This document shows, one piece after another, positions 16,456 to 25,081 of a DNA stretch of 64,000 nt (position 1 is its first letter; the number at the start of each line of letters is the position of its first letter). A program made the translations under genes and the position numbers. This stretch comes from Flavobacterium sp. MDT1-60 (GTDB taxonomy: Bacteria > Bacteroidota > Bacteroidia > Flavobacteriales > Flavobacteriaceae), in NCBI RefSeq assembly GCF_014844035.1, contig NZ_CP062159.1:5084001-5148000 (forward strand), written 5' to 3'. Below the pieces are notes generated by a model, which saw only the letters and a program-made list of their open reading frames with translations, did not search any database and had not been told where the DNA came from.

Positions 16456-18843
16456 TTATTTTCCGGCTCTGCTTTTCTCGTCTTGATTTCCTAGATCACG
16501 ACTATTTACAGAGATATTATTATTTCCAAAACTATATTTTACAGCTATTCTAAAATATCTCTCATCATAATAATTTTTAGAAAGTTGTTTAACACCGTCG
16601 GTTACGGATGCATATTGAGGTTTATTGCTTCTAAAAACATCATACGCGTTGGCTGAAATTTGTAGCTTCTTGTTAAGTGACAGTATTTTAAATCCAAAAT
16701 CTAAAGAAGAATAATCACTAATTGTATATATTCCAGACATAGTAGGATAATAATACATATAGCTTACCTCTGCAAAAATTGTTTTGTCCTTATTTAAGGT
16801 TATTGTATTGGTAGTTAAAAAATTAGCACCCGAGCCTGAAAATTTAGGCTGAACATAATTTGATTTTGAGTTGGTTTCACTATAGTACACGGTTAAATTT
16901 GCAAAACAGCTCCACCAGCTAAAAAGATTATAAGTTATCGATTCATCTAAACCTATATCGTTCTGATCAAAATAGTTAAGTCTAATAAATTTTTGAATTT
17001 TATTTCCGTCAATCTCTTCAAAAGTTGCCAACTGACCAAAGCCATTCTGTATTTTTGATATATATATACTGCTATTTAAGTAATTATTATAAGAATGAGA
17101 AATCTGAAAATTATTTGTAAAAGAGGGCTGTAGAAATGGATTTCCTTCAGCATACTGATTTGAATTATCGTACCATCGAAACGGGTTCATTTCCCAATAC
17201 GAAGGCCTTCCTACTCTTCTGCTATAACTTAAATTAAACACATTTTTATCATCAAATTGATAGGATACATAAGCACTTGGGAAAAATTTCGTGTAACTAT
17301 TTTTATTAACCTGATTTTGCATTTCAGCATTTCCATTAGTCTGTGTAGTTTCCATCCGAAGTCCAAATTTTGATTCCCATTTTTTGCCCATCTTTTTACC
17401 AGCGGAAAAATATAAAGCCTGAGTATTCTCTTTGTAATTAAATATATTACTTTGTGAAGCATCCAAAACTGCATCTCCAGATGTTAAATCATAAAATGAT
17501 GCATCACTATAATTATTTATAAAACTAATTTTACTCCCAAATGATAAATCTGCAAATTCATAAGGCAATTCAAAATCAATTTTTGCTGAATAATTACTAA
17601 TATCCTGATTACTAATATTATTTCCAACAAAAGAAGGATTCTGTAAAATATTGTTATTGTATGAATTAAATCGTTTGTCCTTATCTTCTTTAAAAGTAAA
17701 GTAATCTAAATCTATAGAGAATTTTTTCCCTAACGTGTCAATAATCGTTGTTGAATTAATATTTATTGATGTGTTGTTATTATGCTTAATATCATTACCA
17801 TTTGTATTAATTTCATACATATAATCATCTGAAATAGCATTCTTTATTGTTGCTTTATTGGAGTTCTTTTTAGATAATTTTCCAGAGCCTCCTAAAACTT
17901 GTAAACCTATATCAGTTTTTTTAGTAAGCTTATAATTCAAATTCAGAGAAGAATTTAAAAAAGTATAAGATGGTTTATTATTATTAATAGAATTCCACAG
18001 TTCTTCTGGATAATAGAAAGTTAAATTTTCATTATCTCGTGCACTTCCTTTTCTATAACTTGCATCAAATAATATGCTTAACTTATTTTTGTTATACGAA
18101 AAGTTACTTCCAAAACTACCGGCCGGATAGGTTTGTTGAGCATATGAGCTACGTAAAGACGCATTCCATCTATTTATTTGAACTTTTTTTAATTGAATGT
18201 TTAATATCCCACTATTACCTTCTGCATCATACTTTGCGGGTGGTGTAGAAATAACTTCGATACTTTTAATATTATCTGAAGGAATTGATTTTAAATAATT
18301 AATTAAATCATCTCCTGAAAGCTGTATTACTCTATCATTAATCATTACAGACATAGCACTTTTACCAATCATTTTTATCGAATTGTTTTGCACTTTTATT
18401 CCTGGGGTTACTTTTAAAGCATCAATTGCATCACCTCCTATTGCAGAAATAGAGTTCTCTACATTAAAAACCAATCGATCTACCTTTCGAACTATTATCT
18501 TTTTTTGAGTCTTTATTACTACTTCGGTTAGTTTTTCTTCTTTTGTGACTATTTTAATAAAACCCAAATCCATGTTTTTAATGACATTTATTTTTTGTTC
18601 CCATAAAATATTTCCCATCTGTTTTATTTGTAAAAGGTAGTCACCCGCTTCTGCAACTAATGTAAAATCGCCATTACTAGTAGTCATTTCACTTTTTATT
18701 GCAATCGAATCTTTATCTATCAGCAAAATCTCAACAAGTTCTACAGGATTATTTTTAGTATCGATTACTTTTCCTTTTACTGTTATTTGCGCAAACAATG
18801 AAGAGCTATAAAACAGGGCAGCAGCAAGTATTATTCTTATCAT
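16456..18843 (-). CDS. Outer-membrane beta-barrel protein with carboxypeptidase-regulatory-like domain
   Basis: A 795-residue outer membrane protein. It has a signal peptide MIRIILAAALFYSSSLFAQ, an N-terminal CarboxypepD-reg-like domain (TVKGKVIDTKNNPVELVEIL), a TonB plug-like region (about 110-220, with IKSIEVISTPPAKYDAEGNSG) and a long C-terminal barrel of alternating Tyr/Asn/Ser-rich strands ending in the aromatic-rich VKYSFGN region. This is the OMP_b-brl family related to TonB receptors. It is the first gene of the left RiPP arm, with its own promoter and putative operator. It may be the outer-membrane pore or receptor for the peptide product. No TonB box was identified. Confidence 0.85.
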   Translation of the reverse strand: MIRIILAAALFYSSSLFAQITVKGKVIDTKNNPVELVEILLIDKDSIAIKSEMTTSNGDFTLVAEAGDYLLQIKQMGNILWEQKINVIKNMDLGFIKIVTKEEKLTEVVIKTQKKIIVRKVDRLVFNVENSISAIGGDAIDALKVTPGIKVQNNSIKMIGKSAMSVMINDRVIQLSGDDLINYLKSIPSDNIKSIEVISTPPAKYDAEGNSGILNIQLKKVQINRWNASLRSSYAQQTYPAGSFGSNFSYNKNKLSILFDASYRKGSARDNENLTFYYPEELWNSINNNKPSYTFLNSSLNLNYKLTKKTDIGLQVLGGSGKLSKKNSNKATIKNAISDDYMYEINTNGNDIKHNNNTSININSTTIIDTLGKKFSIDLDYFTFKEDKDKRFNSYNNNILQNPSFVGNNISNQDISNYSAKIDFELPYEFADLSFGSKISFINNYSDASFYDLTSGDAVLDASQSNIFNYKENTQALYFSAGKKMGKKWESKFGLRMETTQTNGNAEMQNQVNKNSYTKFFPSAYVSYQFDDKNVFNLSYSRRVGRPSYWEMNPFRWYDNSNQYAEGNPFLQPSFTNNFQISHSYNNYLNSSIYISKIQNGFGQLATFEEIDGNKIQKFIRLNYFDQNDIGLDESITYNLFSWWSCFANLTVYYSETNSKSNYVQPKFSGSGANFLTTNTITLNKDKTIFAEVSYMYYYPTMSGIYTISDYSSLDFGFKILSLNKKLQISANAYDVFRSNKPQYASVTDGVKQLSKNYYDERYFRIAVKYSFGNNNISVNSRDLGNQDEKSRAGK

Positions 18844-18890
18844 TCTAAATATTAAAATTTATTCCCTTTTTATTTTTGATTTTCTGAAAC

Positions 18891-18921
18891 CAAAACTAGA
18901 CTAGTAAACTAAGTATAACAA
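18891..18921 (-). promoter_or_regulatory. Promoter of the left RiPP arm
   Basis: On the minus strand TTG (18921-18919) is separated by 20 bases from TAGTTTTG (18898-18891), fitting the Bacteroidota TTG / TAnnTTTG consensus. It lies about 48 bases before the outer-membrane protein start. The 22-bp operator-like site begins 10 bases upstream of the TTG. Confidence 0.65.
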
Positions 18922-18930
18922 AATATTGCT

Positions 18931-18952
18931 ATCGGGATTCCTGAATTCAGAC
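18931..18952. promoter_or_regulatory. Putative operator A of the RiPP AraC regulator
   Basis: This 22-base site matches the one at 20841 in 19 positions. Its core CGGGATTCCTGAATTCAG (18933-18950) is an imperfect version of the palindrome seen there, and a half-site CCTGAATCTTGGGAT follows at 18961. It lies between the outer-membrane protein gene and the AraC-type regulator gene, next to the minus-strand promoter. Confidence 0.65.
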
Positions 18953-19089
18953 TTGGTTTTCCTGAATCTTGGGATTTTAAAGAAGATAAACAACTGAAAA
19001 ACAATTAGTTGATTTTTTATAAGAAAAATCGCTGTTTTAAATTAAAAGTTTATTGCTTTTACTGTATTTTTGCTAAAAGCCGAATATCA

Positions 19090-20814
19090 ATGACCTATTT
19101 ACAATGGAATAAAATTCTTTTTTTACTCCTAACTTCATTTTCATTATTAGCACAATCTCAAAAAAAGAATCTCTCCCAATTTTCTTATGATGAATTACAT
19201 GATTTGTATTTTGCAAATCCGAACAATCAGGAATTACAATTACAATGTGCGAGAGCATATCTAACTAAAGCTAATAAAGAAAATATAACTATCAGAAAAG
19301 CAAAAGCAAATTATCAATTTGCACTTTTGTATTACGATAAAAATCCTAATAAGGCTATTGCATATTTAGACAGTGTAATAAAATATTCATTAAACACTAA
19401 TGATAAATATTTTCCGGCTTCTGCCTATTGTGAAAAGGCCGATTTGCTTAAAAGACAATTTAAATTTAAAGAGGCAATGGCTAATTATAATTTAGCTGAA
19501 AAAGTTGCACTTAAAACTAATACGGATTTCTATTATAATGTTTTAAACTTTATTGGTACTACAAAATCAGAAGATTTAGGAGAATATAATGAAGCTTTGG
19601 CTTTGTATAAAAAATGCTATAATTTTTATAAAACAAAAGACGTAAGATCTTCTCAATACTCTTATTATTATCAGGATATAATCTTTGGCATTGCTGATTG
19701 CTATAAATCACTTAAAAATACAGACTCAACTGCTTATTATAATAAATTAGGTTATAATGAATCAAAAAGTACAAAAAATACAAAATATCAATATCTTTTT
19801 ATTCTTAACGAAGGCGCCAATCAATTGCTAAAAAAGAACTACAAAGCTGCAAAAGATAGCATAAATAAAGCATTACCAGAAATAATTACTAGTAATGATA
19901 CCGGTAACATACTGGCCTCATACTATTATTTAGGAAAAACATACGATGGTTTGGGAGATAAAGAAACAGCTTCAAAAAACTTTATCAAAGTAGATTCAAT
20001 TTATAAAAAAAACAAAGAAATTAGTACTGAATTTATTGAAGGTTATCCTTATTTAATTAATTTTTACAAAAACAAAGGAGATAAAGAAAATCAGCTAAAA
20101 TATATAACTGTATATATGGAAATTGATAGCATTCTTGAGAAAAATTATAAAGAATTTAATGCAATAGTCAGAGAAGAATATGATACTCCACACTTGTTTT
20201 TAGAAAAAGAAGAGCTTATACGATCCTTGAAAAATGATAAACAAAAATCATATTGGGGTATATCTACTCTTTTATTAGTTTCTATTTCTATTGGCTGTTT
20301 TGGAATTTATCAACAGAAACAAAAAAACAAATACAGATTCAGATTCGAAAAACTTATAAATCAAAAAGAGATATCAAATAAGATTTCAATAAATAATACA
20401 CAAAATGAAGTTGAAATTGAAAACGTTAGTAAAACAGAAATTGGTATTGCTGACGAATTGGTCAAACAAATTTTAGAAAAACTAGATCGTTTCGAATATA
20501 AAAAAGAATATCTCCAGGCCAATATAAGTATACAAACACTTTCTGCTACATTTAAAACAAATAGTAAGTACATTTCAAAAATTATAAATACATATAAAGA
20601 CAAAACATTTATTCAGTACATTAATGATTTACGAATTGAACATGGTATTGAGGTCCTAAAAAAGAATCCAAAACTTCGAAAATATACTATTCACGCTCTT
20701 GCTAGTGAATTTGGGTTTAATAATGCTGAATCATTTTCGACAGTATTTTTCAAAAAAACAGGTATTAAACCTTCCTATTTTATCAAAGAACTAGAAAAAC
20801 TAGAAAATAAATAA
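19090..20814 (+). CDS. Membrane-spanning AraC regulator with periplasmic TPR sensor
   Basis: A 574-residue one-component regulator. The start at 19090 (MTYLQWNKILFLLLTSFSLLAQ) gives a proper signal segment; an in-frame TTG at 19009 is less likely. Several TPR helical pairs fill about residues 40-360 and would be periplasmic. A transmembrane helix (YWGISTLLLVSISIGCFGIY) near 390 leads to a cytoplasmic coiled part and a C-terminal AraC HTH pair (LSATFKTNSKYISKII and HALASEFGFNNAESFSTVF). This architecture is typical of Bacteroidota peptide or envelope sensors. It lies between the two RiPP arms, facing away from the left arm, with matched sites on either side. It probably controls both arms; the signal is unknown but could be the mature peptide. 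A -7 box TATTTTTG lies at 19065-19072. Confidence 0.88.
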   Translation: MTYLQWNKILFLLLTSFSLLAQSQKKNLSQFSYDELHDLYFANPNNQELQLQCARAYLTKANKENITIRKAKANYQFALLYYDKNPNKAIAYLDSVIKYSLNTNDKYFPASAYCEKADLLKRQFKFKEAMANYNLAEKVALKTNTDFYYNVLNFIGTTKSEDLGEYNEALALYKKCYNFYKTKDVRSSQYSYYYQDIIFGIADCYKSLKNTDSTAYYNKLGYNESKSTKNTKYQYLFILNEGANQLLKKNYKAAKDSINKALPEIITSNDTGNILASYYYLGKTYDGLGDKETASKNFIKVDSIYKKNKEISTEFIEGYPYLINFYKNKGDKENQLKYITVYMEIDSILEKNYKEFNAIVREEYDTPHLFLEKEELIRSLKNDKQKSYWGISTLLLVSISIGCFGIYQQKQKNKYRFRFEKLINQKEISNKISINNTQNEVEIENVSKTEIGIADELVKQILEKLDRFEYKKEYLQANISIQTLSATFKTNSKYISKIINTYKDKTFIQYINDLRIEHGIEVLKKNPKLRKYTIHALASEFGFNNAESFSTVFFKKTGIKPSYFIKELEKLENK

Positions 20815-20840
20815 AATCAATGTTTTACACTGTCTAAAAG

Positions 20841-20862
20841 ATCGGAATTCCCGAATTCCGAC
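20841..20862. promoter_or_regulatory. Putative operator B upstream of the lanthipeptide arm
   Basis: The core CGGAATTCCCGAATTCCG (20843-20860) is a perfect 8-bp inverted repeat with a 2-base centre. The whole 22 bases match site A at 18931 in 19 positions. It ends 21 bases before the -33 TTG of the right-arm promoter, a position expected for an activator. AAAACCAAGT follows and also occurs, in reverse complement, beside site A. Confidence 0.7.
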
Positions 20863-20883
20863 AAGTAAAACCAAGTGTTTTGA

Positions 20884-20912
20884 TTGAATAATTGAAAGAG
20901 GATATAAATTTG
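20884..20912 (+). promoter_or_regulatory. Promoter of the lanthipeptide arm
   Basis: TTG (20884-20886), 18 bases, then TAAATTTG (20905-20912), a close fit to the Bacteroidota promoter consensus. The precursor ATG is 35 bases downstream. Confidence 0.7.
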
Positions 20913-20947
20913 CGTTTCATATTAAACAAATAAATTTAAAAAAAACT

Positions 20948-21094
20948 ATGAAAAACAAAAAAAAACAGCCAAGCGAAAAATTTAATCTGGAAAAATTTGA
21001 AGTAGCAAAATTAAAGAACATGCGTATGATAGTTGGAGGTGATGACCCAGTTGATACGAATCATAAAGCTGGGGGTTCTACCGCACAATGCTAA
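20948..21094 (+). CDS. Class I lanthipeptide-like precursor peptide
   Basis: A 48-residue peptide gene too short for usual length cut-offs. The leader of 31 residues carries FNLEKFEVAKL, resembling Bacteroidota class I lanthipeptide leaders, and ends in MIVGG. The 17-residue core DDPVDTNHKAGGSTAQC has Thr and Ser residues for dehydration and a single C-terminal Cys, so at most one (methyl)lanthionine ring could form. It is the first gene of the operon with its own promoter, followed by a subtilase and a split LanB. Its leader end is similar to the other precursor (KVVGG). The call is strong from context, though the class rests on the neighbouring LanB. Confidence 0.82.
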   Translation: MKNKKKQPSEKFNLEKFEVAKLKNMRMIVGGDDPVDTNHKAGGSTAQC

Positions 21095-21179
21095 TAAGCA
21101 TTTAAAAAAATTAAACACCTCTATAAAAGATATAGCATAAATTAATCTTTTATAGGGGTAATTAAATATAATTCCTAAA

Positions 21180-22871
21180 ATGAAAACATTTTATCTTTTC
21201 TCTTTTCTAATTATCATTTTTATAGGATGTAAGTCCGCCAATCAACCAAATACCGTTTTGGAATCATCTCCTGTAACAGAAGCTAATGATGCATGGTATC
21301 AAAAGGATTTCCACCAAGATAATGTGCCTGGTATTTCTTTAGACAAGTGGTATTTTCAAAACAAAAAGAAAGCAAAAAATAAAAATATTATTGTTGCCGT
21401 AATTGACACGCAAATTGATTTAAATCATGAAGATTTACAAGGAATAATCTGGAAAAATCTAAAAGAGATTCCTGATAATGGTATCGATGATGACCATAAT
21501 GGCTATATAGATGATTGTAACGGCTGGAGTTTTACCGGAACAAAAAGCGGTGCCTATGTGGTATGGAACCAATATGAGTATGTTCGTATCGTACAAGAAT
21601 GGGGCAAATTATTTAAAGACAAAAATGAGTCTCAAATAGATCCTAAAGATTTATATAAATACAAAGAATATCAAAGAGCATTAAAAACATTCGAACAAAA
21701 AAATAAATACTACACCAATTGGCTGAAATCATTGAGACACGCTGTTTCAATTTATCCTGTAGTAAAAGACACTTTAAAATATTTTTTCCCAAAAGAAAAT
21801 TATACATATAAACAATTAGACAGTATGTATAAAAAATACAAGATTAATGATAAAAAATATCGTCAGATGCGGGATGACAATGATAAAGATCTTGGCGCAC
21901 TTATATATTATATGATGGTTTGTCTTGAAGTTGATGAAAAAACTTATGATGAGGTAAAAGACAGAGAAACTCAGCTTGATTCTGTTGTTAATAAAAATTT
22001 GAATGTAAATTACAATGAGCGACTTTCGATAGGTGATAACCCAAGCGTTCTTGAAACAGGATACGGCAATAATAAAGTTTGTAATACCGTAAAAGGTATT
22101 AGAACCATTCAAGATCATAATACAATGGTATCTGGTATTATTAGCGCAAACAGAAATAATAATAAAGGGATAAAAGGTATTACAGAGAATGTAAAAATTA
22201 TGCCTTTGAATATTTCTCCTTCGGGTGATGAAAATGACAAGGATATTGCCATGGCAATACGATATGCTGTTGATAATGGAGCGAAAATAATTAATATGTC
22301 TTTTGGAAAAGAGTTCTCAATGCATAAAGATTGGGTATCAGATGCGTTTAAATATGCTGAAGACCACAATGTTCTTCTTGTACATAGTGCCGGAAATAGC
22401 AGCCAAAATGTAGATGAAAACAAAAGTTTTCCTAATGACCTCAATTATGATGATTCTAAAGAAATATTTGACAACTTCATTAATGTGGGATCTACAACTC
22501 AAAAATTAGATAAAACATTTGTGTCTGATTTTTCTAATTACGGTAAACAAAACGTAGATTTATTTGCTCCTGGGGATGAAATTTACACCACAGGTGCGGG
22601 TAATATATACAAAACAGAATCCGGCACTTCTTTTTCGGCTCCAATGGTTGTAGGAACCGCTGCACTAATCTGGTCTTATTACCCTAAACTTACCGTAAAA
22701 GAGGTTAAACAAATTATTTTGGATTCAGGGACATCATATAATATGGAAGTTATTATTCCAGGAACGACCGATAAAAAAATTGCATTCTCTGAATTATCTA
22801 AATCAGGAAAAGTTTTAAATGTATATAATGCTATGCAACTCGCAGAGAAAGTAATTAAACTTAAAAAGTAA
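21180..22871 (+). CDS. Lipoprotein S8 subtilisin-like peptidase of the lanthipeptide operon
   Basis: A 563-residue subtilase with a lipoprotein signal (IFIGC, Cys17). The catalytic triad is present: Asp76 in AVIDTQID, His313 in QDHNTMVSGI, Ser484 in SGTSFSAPM, and the oxyanion Asn406 in HSAGNSS. The usual HGTHVAG around the His is replaced by DHNTMVSG. About 235 residues lie between Asp and His, far more than in subtilisin, forming an inserted Lys/Tyr-rich domain. Position between precursor and LanB suggests a LanP-type leader protease or an immunity-like protease facing the periplasm or the outside. Its stop shares a base with the next ATG. Confidence 0.87.
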   Translation: MKTFYLFSFLIIIFIGCKSANQPNTVLESSPVTEANDAWYQKDFHQDNVPGISLDKWYFQNKKKAKNKNIIVAVIDTQIDLNHEDLQGIIWKNLKEIPDNGIDDDHNGYIDDCNGWSFTGTKSGAYVVWNQYEYVRIVQEWGKLFKDKNESQIDPKDLYKYKEYQRALKTFEQKNKYYTNWLKSLRHAVSIYPVVKDTLKYFFPKENYTYKQLDSMYKKYKINDKKYRQMRDDNDKDLGALIYYMMVCLEVDEKTYDEVKDRETQLDSVVNKNLNVNYNERLSIGDNPSVLETGYGNNKVCNTVKGIRTIQDHNTMVSGIISANRNNNKGIKGITENVKIMPLNISPSGDENDKDIAMAIRYAVDNGAKIINMSFGKEFSMHKDWVSDAFKYAEDHNVLLVHSAGNSSQNVDENKSFPNDLNYDDSKEIFDNFINVGSTTQKLDKTFVSDFSNYGKQNVDLFAPGDEIYTTGAGNIYKTESGTSFSAPMVVGTAALIWSYYPKLTVKEVKQIILDSGTSYNMEVIIPGTTDKKIAFSELSKSGKVLNVYNAMQLAEKVIKLKK

Positions 22872-25078
22872 TGGTCAATTATAAAATTGAACCTTTTTCG
22901 CAATATATTTTAAGAACACCTTTATTTCCAATAACATTCTATAGCGATCTGACAGACAATTATTCTGAAGAAAAATTGTTGCATCAATTGCAAAATAAAT
23001 ACGTTCGGGAAGCTATTAGCTTAGCTTCTCCGGAATTACTTGCTGCTTTAGATAAATGGAAATTGGATCCGATAAAAATATCTGATAAAAAGAAACACAA
23101 CTTAGAACTCAGCTTCCTTAAATATTTAGCCCGAATGTCCGCACGTTGCACTCCTTTTGGCTTATTTAGTGGTTGTGGTGTGGGCAAAATAACTTCTCAA
23201 ACTCATATTGTACTTGAAGATCCGGAAATGTATTCTCGACATACTCAATTTGATATGCAATTTTGGGTCGCTTTGTTACAAGATTTTGCAAACAAAAAAG
23301 AGGTTATTCCTTATCTTAAATATTTTCCAAATAATTCAATTTACGCTTTGGGTGATTTTTATAGATATGTTGAATATAAATATGTAGAAACAAAAAGAGA
23401 GCATAATTTATCAGCAATTAGAAAGTCTGATTTATTGAATTTGATTTTAACGAAAAGTAAATCAGGATTAACTATTTATGAAATGTCCGTTATGTTGGCT
23501 GATGACGATTCAGAATTAGATGATGCTTTAGAATATATAACTCACCTTATTGATTTTCAGTTTTTAGTAAGTGAACTCGATGCTACCGTAACCGAAAAAA
23601 ATGAATGGGAAAGAGTTTTTACTATTCTAAATCAAATTCCAGGTTTAAGTTCAACATCTGCACTTTTACAAAAAATAAAAGAACAGCTTTCAGACTTAGA
23701 TTCTAACCTTACTCCTTCTCTAAAAAAACAGCAACTAATTCTAAAAGAGATTAATAAATTAGAAGTTAAGTATCATGATAAGTATCTTTTTCAAACCGAT
23801 TTGTACACATTTACAACTGAAAATGAATTAAATAATGTTATATCTAAAAAAGTGCTTCAGGCTATTCGTTTTTTAAATGGCATTCAAAAACCCAATAAAC
23901 TTGATAATCAGGTTCGTTTTATTAAGGCTTTTAATAAAAGATATGAATTTGAAGAAATGCCGCTAACCACCGTTCTCGATACAGAAACAGGGATTGGCTA
24001 TGTACAAAATCAGGAAATGAATGATACACACGAACTCTTGGATAAATTTTCTTTTAACAATAAATCTTTGAAAGAAAGCAAACCGAGGACGGAATTTGAT
24101 TTTATTTTAGAATATAAACTGAAAGAAGCGATCTTAAATGGCGAAACTGTATTGTCGTTTTTTGATGAAGATTTTCCTGAATTTGATGCTAACTGGAAAA
24201 ATACTCCTTCGACTTTTTCAGTTATAATAGAATGCATAAAAAAAGATGAAAAAGAAATTATTTCAATTGAGCCATCAGGCAATATAAGCGCAGCAAAACT
24301 GCTTGGCCGTTTTTGCAATGGAAATACATTAATTCACGGTTTAACTAATGAAATTATCGAAAAAGAAAATGAATATTATTCCGATAAAATTCTTGCAGAA
24401 ATAGTTCATATTCCAGAATCCAGAACCGGAAACATATTAAAAAGACCTGCGCTAAGAGATTATGAAATTACTTATTTATCAAATTCCGGAGTAGATAAAG
24501 ATTTTCAAATTGGTTTGGATGATTTAATGATTTCTATAAAAAACAATACAATTGTTTTACGTTCGAAAAAACTCAAAAAAGAGGTTATTCCTTGTTTGTC
24601 TAATGCGCATAATTACGCTCACAAATCATTGCCTATTTATCATTTTTTAGCTGATTTACAATCACAAAATTTAAAACCAATTTATAACTTTTCTTGGGGA
24701 GTTTTAGAAACTCAATATCAATATTTTCCAAGAGTTATATACAAAGATATTATACTTTCGAAAGCAAAATGGCATCTAACAAAAAATGAAATAGAACCTT
24801 TTTATCTTATCGATGCCTCTTCTCTATTTGTACTATTTACTGAATGGAGAATAAAGAAAAACATTCCTCGGTTTGCCAACTGGGTTCATTTTGACAATAC
24901 TCTTTTACTCGATTTTGAACAAGAAATTGGAGTGCGCGTATTTTTAAAATCAGTACATAAATTCAGTAACATTATTTTAGAAGAATTTTTATTTACAGAA
25001 GAATCAATTGTTAAAAATAAAAATGGAGATTACTTCTCAAATCAAATCATAATGTCATTTTACAAAAAACAAATATAG
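22871..25078 (+). CDS. Lantibiotic dehydratase, LanB N-terminal (glutamylation) subunit
   Basis: A 735-residue protein matching the N-terminal domain of LanB dehydratases, which glutamylate Ser/Thr of the precursor using glutamyl-tRNA. Visible hallmarks are the early YILRTPLFP segment, the KYLARMSARCTPFGLFSG motif at about 78-97 and the C-terminal region with FPRVIYKDIILSKAKW. Full LanB proteins of about 1000 residues also carry the elimination domain; here that part is encoded separately by the next gene, three bases on. A split LanB is known in thiopeptide and Bacteroidota lanthipeptide (pinensin-like) pathways. It overlaps the upstream subtilase by one base (TAATG). Confidence 0.9.
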   Translation: MVNYKIEPFSQYILRTPLFPITFYSDLTDNYSEEKLLHQLQNKYVREAISLASPELLAALDKWKLDPIKISDKKKHNLELSFLKYLARMSARCTPFGLFSGCGVGKITSQTHIVLEDPEMYSRHTQFDMQFWVALLQDFANKKEVIPYLKYFPNNSIYALGDFYRYVEYKYVETKREHNLSAIRKSDLLNLILTKSKSGLTIYEMSVMLADDDSELDDALEYITHLIDFQFLVSELDATVTEKNEWERVFTILNQIPGLSSTSALLQKIKEQLSDLDSNLTPSLKKQQLILKEINKLEVKYHDKYLFQTDLYTFTTENELNNVISKKVLQAIRFLNGIQKPNKLDNQVRFIKAFNKRYEFEEMPLTTVLDTETGIGYVQNQEMNDTHELLDKFSFNNKSLKESKPRTEFDFILEYKLKEAILNGETVLSFFDEDFPEFDANWKNTPSTFSVIIECIKKDEKEIISIEPSGNISAAKLLGRFCNGNTLIHGLTNEIIEKENEYYSDKILAEIVHIPESRTGNILKRPALRDYEITYLSNSGVDKDFQIGLDDLMISIKNNTIVLRSKKLKKEVIPCLSNAHNYAHKSLPIYHFLADLQSQNLKPIYNFSWGVLETQYQYFPRVIYKDIILSKAKWHLTKNEIEPFYLIDASSLFVLFTEWRIKKNIPRFANWVHFDNTLLLDFEQEIGVRVFLKSVHKFSNIILEEFLFTEESIVKNKNGDYFSNQIIMSFYKKQI

Positions 25079-25081
25079 AAT

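Noticed and set aside
19009..19089. Longer N-terminus for the AraC regulator starting at TTG 19009
   Set aside because: The extra 27 residues are Cys/Lys-rich and not signal-like; the ATG at 19090 begins a good signal segment and follows a -7 box.
22115..22444. A 109-residue minus-strand reading frame inside the S8 peptidase gene
   Set aside because: It lies opposite the catalytic His to oxyanion-Asn region, which is clearly coding on the plus strand.
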